This document shows positions 31,420 through 34,002 of a DNA stretch of 34,002 nucleotides, in pieces. Position 1 is the stretch's first letter. Every line of letters starts with the position of its first letter. The notes beneath the pieces were generated by a model that saw nothing but the letters and a program-made list of their open reading frames with translations, ran no database searches and had not been told where the DNA came from. The position numbers and the translations under genes were made by a program. The DNA comes from Trileptium ribeirensis (taxonomy: Eukaryota; Nematoda; Enoplea; Enoplida; Thoracostomopsidae), in NCBI GenBank assembly GCA_030248225.1, contig JASANE010007385.1, forward strand, positions 1 through 34,002, given 5' to 3'.

Positions 31420-31555
31420 AGAATCTATTGCTGTCCCCTCGACTTATCAAACCCCGGACGTTCGTGTGAAAGTCGCGTTTACCAACCGTTGAGCCATTGC
31501 TCAGATACTTAGGGCTCCCTGCGAAGCGAGCTAGCAACAACACGCGTGCAATCGT
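31420..31555 (-). repeat. tRNA-derived SINE-like repeat, family B, copy 2
   Basis: The minus strand carries box A TGGCTCAACGG (31486-31496) and a box B-like GGTTTGATAAG (31443-31453), 43 nt apart exactly as in 4044-4097. Upstream homology with copy 1 includes TGTTGTTG (about 31537-31544) and CTCGCTTCGCAGGGAGCC (about 31514-31531). The T-stem does not pair, so it is not a functional tRNA. Confidence 0.6.
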
Positions 31556-31569
31556 GCAGTATTCGTCGG

Positions 31570-32094
31570 CCTAAGTTAAAAATAGTGCTGCACATTCAAA
31601 CATAATTTTTTGTCGAACAACTGTAGCAGTTAAAGGATTAAGGAAGGAAAGCTGGCCGATGCATGTGCTAACATGCGTTGCATCACAAATTGAATTAGCG
31701 TGCGCAATAAAAACACTGTGGACATTTTACAGCCTTGACGTGAAAGAGTACATAGTCTTAGAACTGTGTTATTGACCATAAACGGCTCTCGGTATTCTAC
31801 TGGTCTTGTTAAGGCTGTATTTTTTGGTTGCAGGAAAGGAATTTATAGTTACAGCTGAATTACCATTTGGCTAATGTGCCTTTTCCTCGTAAATTGACTT
31901 TATATTTATTGATATACCGGGTAATTGGTGCGCAAAAACCCTGATAATGTGAAGTTCCTTCTAAGTTTTCTCATTATTTGTATACAGCTATGTCCCTTGA
32001 TGCGTATGGCTCAGTCTAAGCCTGTATTTACAATCGAACTATAAATATTTCCGACGTTACTCTTATCAAAATCCCCCTCCTATTAGCAGGAAAC
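31570..32094. other. Unrecognised spacer
   Basis: About 500 bp with no gene, RNA or repeat that I can support. Confidence 0.4.
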
Positions 32095-32682
32095 GTGACC
32101 CGATTCAAATTTATTCACTATATTATTTCGAGTATACATCTGACATTGCTTTTTTCCTTTCCGGTAAAAATCTCGCACGCTATCTTTACCAATTTTCTGA
32201 GCATACCTTGCGCTAAAGGGTTGTTTCTGGCAACGGTCGACTCAACTGAACTTTGGTTTACTGGATCATCGCTTTTAAAACGGCATAGCACTCATTTGAC
32301 ATTTAGACACAAAGGGTTATCAGTGTATTTCTTAAGTTCTTTTGCGGCTAATCGCAGCTTGTTAGTAACGGTGGCAGTACAACCCTATTTTTGGCATTTT
32401 TTTGTGAATGTCTAAATGATCACTAAAAATGATATTACCACACGATTCTTCCACAGCATGCATTCTTCCAATGCATTTAATATTTGTCATCGTTTCAAAA
32501 AATTGCTGGAACTTGTCTCGACATTGTTATTGTTACTACTTATTCTTCTACAAAACGTATTTCAAATTTATTTTTTTAAATTTGAATTTTTTTGCTGCAA
32601 ACCAGACATAAAAGTTTGGTGGTTGTTAAAATTGCGCCGACTACTTTGCTTTGTTTTTATAGTCCTATTCAGCATGTTTTAA
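32095..32682 (+). pseudogene. Hydrophobic open stretch with a single in-frame stop, unknown
   Basis: The same plus frame is open from 32095 (GTG) to a stop at 32680-32682 except for TAA 32413-32415, which is followed at once by ATG. That gives 196 codons with one break. The second half has a strong hydrophobic run (LLELVSTLLLLLLILLQNVF, about 32503-32562) and a second near the end (LLCFVFIVLFSMF), as in a membrane protein. T-rich DNA also gives Leu/Phe-rich peptides by chance. There is no family match, no clear initiation context and no neighbouring exon. Confidence 0.25.
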
Positions 32683-32689
32683 ATAAAGT

Positions 32690-33140
32690 GTAGGGTTGTT
32701 TTTCGAACGTCTATTAAATGCTTTTAGTACGGCGAATGGAAAAATTCCAGCATGCTTTTAGCTGCTATAAAAACGTCACATATGTGGATAGCTAATCAAA
32801 TTGTATTCTTCAGTATGTGTTATAAAACGATTCGAATATCTTATATTGTAAAAAATATAATAATATTAATGTAGGAACCTACTAAATAGTGTTCTCGCTG
32901 AGGATCAGCCGGCAACGGATATGGCTTATTTTGCGATATAAAAATATTGTTATTAAAATAATGATCACTGATTTTGATGCACACATATTATTATATTGAA
33001 ACTGTTAACAATAATGTAAATGCAATATTGCTAACAGTCCATTTGTTTCAATGTAAAAAACCATGACAAATATTAACAGTAGTTCAGGATCCACAAATGG
33101 CGATATATGCGGTGTTTGGGATTATGCCATATATTTACCT
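32690..33140. other. AT-rich spacer
   Basis: No gene or repeat is seen. It ends at the target-site duplication of the element that follows. Confidence 0.45.
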
Positions 33141-33413
33141 TAGCTACCAGGGGGCGGTTTCAGGATTCTACGGTGGGCGGAAGGGGAATCCGAGGCGCTG
33201 CATGCCCTCCCTCCCACCCTCCTCAAAAGTGCAAGGGAAATTTTGGCCAAAATTCGTGGAAAATATCACAAAAATCTTGGGAAAATTTATCAAAAATGGA
33301 GGACTATTGGAAAATTTTTTAAAAATTTTGAGTTGCAAAAAATTAAGAAAGAACCCTTCCTCCGGTGGGGGATCCGGCACACTTATCCCACCCTGTATTC
33401 ACCCCTAGCTACC
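33141..33413. mobile_element. hAT-like non-autonomous element with 8-bp target-site duplication
   Basis: The direct repeat TAGCTACC flanks the element at 33141-33148 and 33406-33413. The 257-bp body (33149-33405) starts AGGGGGCGGTTTCAGGATTC. Its right end, read inward, is GGGGTGAATACAGGGTGGG, giving an imperfect inverted repeat. An 8-bp duplication and CAGGGG-type ends fit the hAT superfamily, known for both. The body has GC-rich ends and an AT-rich centre built from AAATTTT/AAAAATTTT phrases. Plus frames inside it (33097-33408) are by-products. It is too short for a transposase. Confidence 0.62.
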
Positions 33414-34002
33414 GAACAATGATTGATAACTGATCATCATTTTGACAGCGGTTTCTTAATTTTTGTATGTTACAACTTTGTAGCAGCTCAACGTTAGTTG
33501 CCAAATGAAGTGTCTTAAAACTGATAATGGTTTCAACACATTAATGTTTCAATACATTTGTGCAATTTTACCGAGTTAATTCATACCGATTTTAGGTAGG
33601 ACTCGTGGCTTGCTCAAACAGATATGCGATACTGTGATACTTATACTCAATCTGTGAATTATGAAGCGATAGCCGCTACGACACGCAACAGCTGATACAC
33701 TACAACCAATGTTACTATTCACAAAAATTTGTGAATACTCAATTAACATGTGATACTCATTATGCATCATAAAAGTTGTTTTGCATAATACGTATCACCG
33801 AATACTCCACTCCACGCCACCACAGGGACCCACACCCTTTCCCTTAGCGATAACATTTTATGGCAAAAAATTCATTGTTCTCTGGAAACTGAAGACCCTG
33901 TTCGCCTCGGCACCGCCCTCGTTCGCTAGGTTTGGGGCGCTAAGAACGACTGTGATCATAATTCTTTGGTATTCTAAAGCATACGTAATCAAATACATAT
34001 GT
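33414..34002. other. Unrecognised window end
   Basis: No gene is supported. The minus frame 33576-33770 has no motif. A moderately C-rich patch lies at 33810-33840. Confidence 0.4.

Noticed and set aside
31325..31543. 72-codon minus-strand gene
   Set aside because: It coincides with the tRNA-like repeat of family B.

Overview
This window looks like intergenic or heterochromatin-like DNA from an invertebrate animal nuclear genome; an arthropod is plausible but not proven. It is AT-rich, and I found no intact gene, no operon-like layout, no rRNA gene and no convincing functional tRNA. What can be read is repeat biology: a decayed family B DNA polymerase of Polinton/Maverick (adintovirus-like) type, tRNA-derived SINE-like repeats, short inverted-terminal-repeat elements, and several unrelated tandem arrays. 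Most short ORFs are chance open frames or fall inside repeats.

Left part (1-10.3 kb). The minus strand from about 3.63 kb down to about 0.32 kb holds pieces of one polymerase gene in the expected order. First come a C2H2 zinc finger (3556-3619, frameshifted), the N-terminal domain (3147-3389) and the Exo I region with its D-x-E pair (2976-2984). About 2.6 kb later comes the Exo III region with its Y-x3-D motif (321-455). The gene is broken by frameshifts, stops and a large intervening segment. The rest of this part holds a tRNA-like repeat (4.0-4.2 kb), a 36-bp minisatellite (6.27-6.47 kb), a perfect 116-bp tandem duplication (7.76-7.99 kb), the first copy of a short TIR element (8.12-8.44 kb), patches built on self-complementary motifs, and two inverted copies of a dispersed repeat (1.1-1.4 kb and 10.0-10.3 kb).

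Middle (10.3-21 kb). A roughly 4-kb stretch of less AT-rich sequence (10.3-14.2 kb) shows nothing I recognise. Two tRNA-headed repeats in direct orientation follow (14.26 and 14.80 kb), then degenerate TAAGCCTAAG-type sequence (16.0 kb), a direct repeat (16.4/16.7 kb) and the second TIR-element copy (18.18-18.51 kb). The strongest structure in the window is a 22-unit, 56-bp satellite array (19.37-20.60 kb). It has a readable higher-order history: an 11-unit block was duplicated and four units were then lost from one copy.

Right part (21-34 kb). Two older, strongly diverged tandem arrays lie here (about 170 bp at 22.8-23.7 kb, about 160 bp at 24.35-25.04 kb). They are followed by an inverted minisatellite (26.5-26.8 kb) of the same family as 5.8-5.95 kb, a second tRNA-like repeat (31.4-31.6 kb), a hydrophobic open stretch with one stop (32.1-32.7 kb), and a hAT-like non-autonomous element with an 8-bp target-site duplication (33.15-33.41 kb).

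The elements do not form a pathway. Together they record repeated insertion, local duplication and decay. Identifications rest on reading motifs by eye; no database search was possible.
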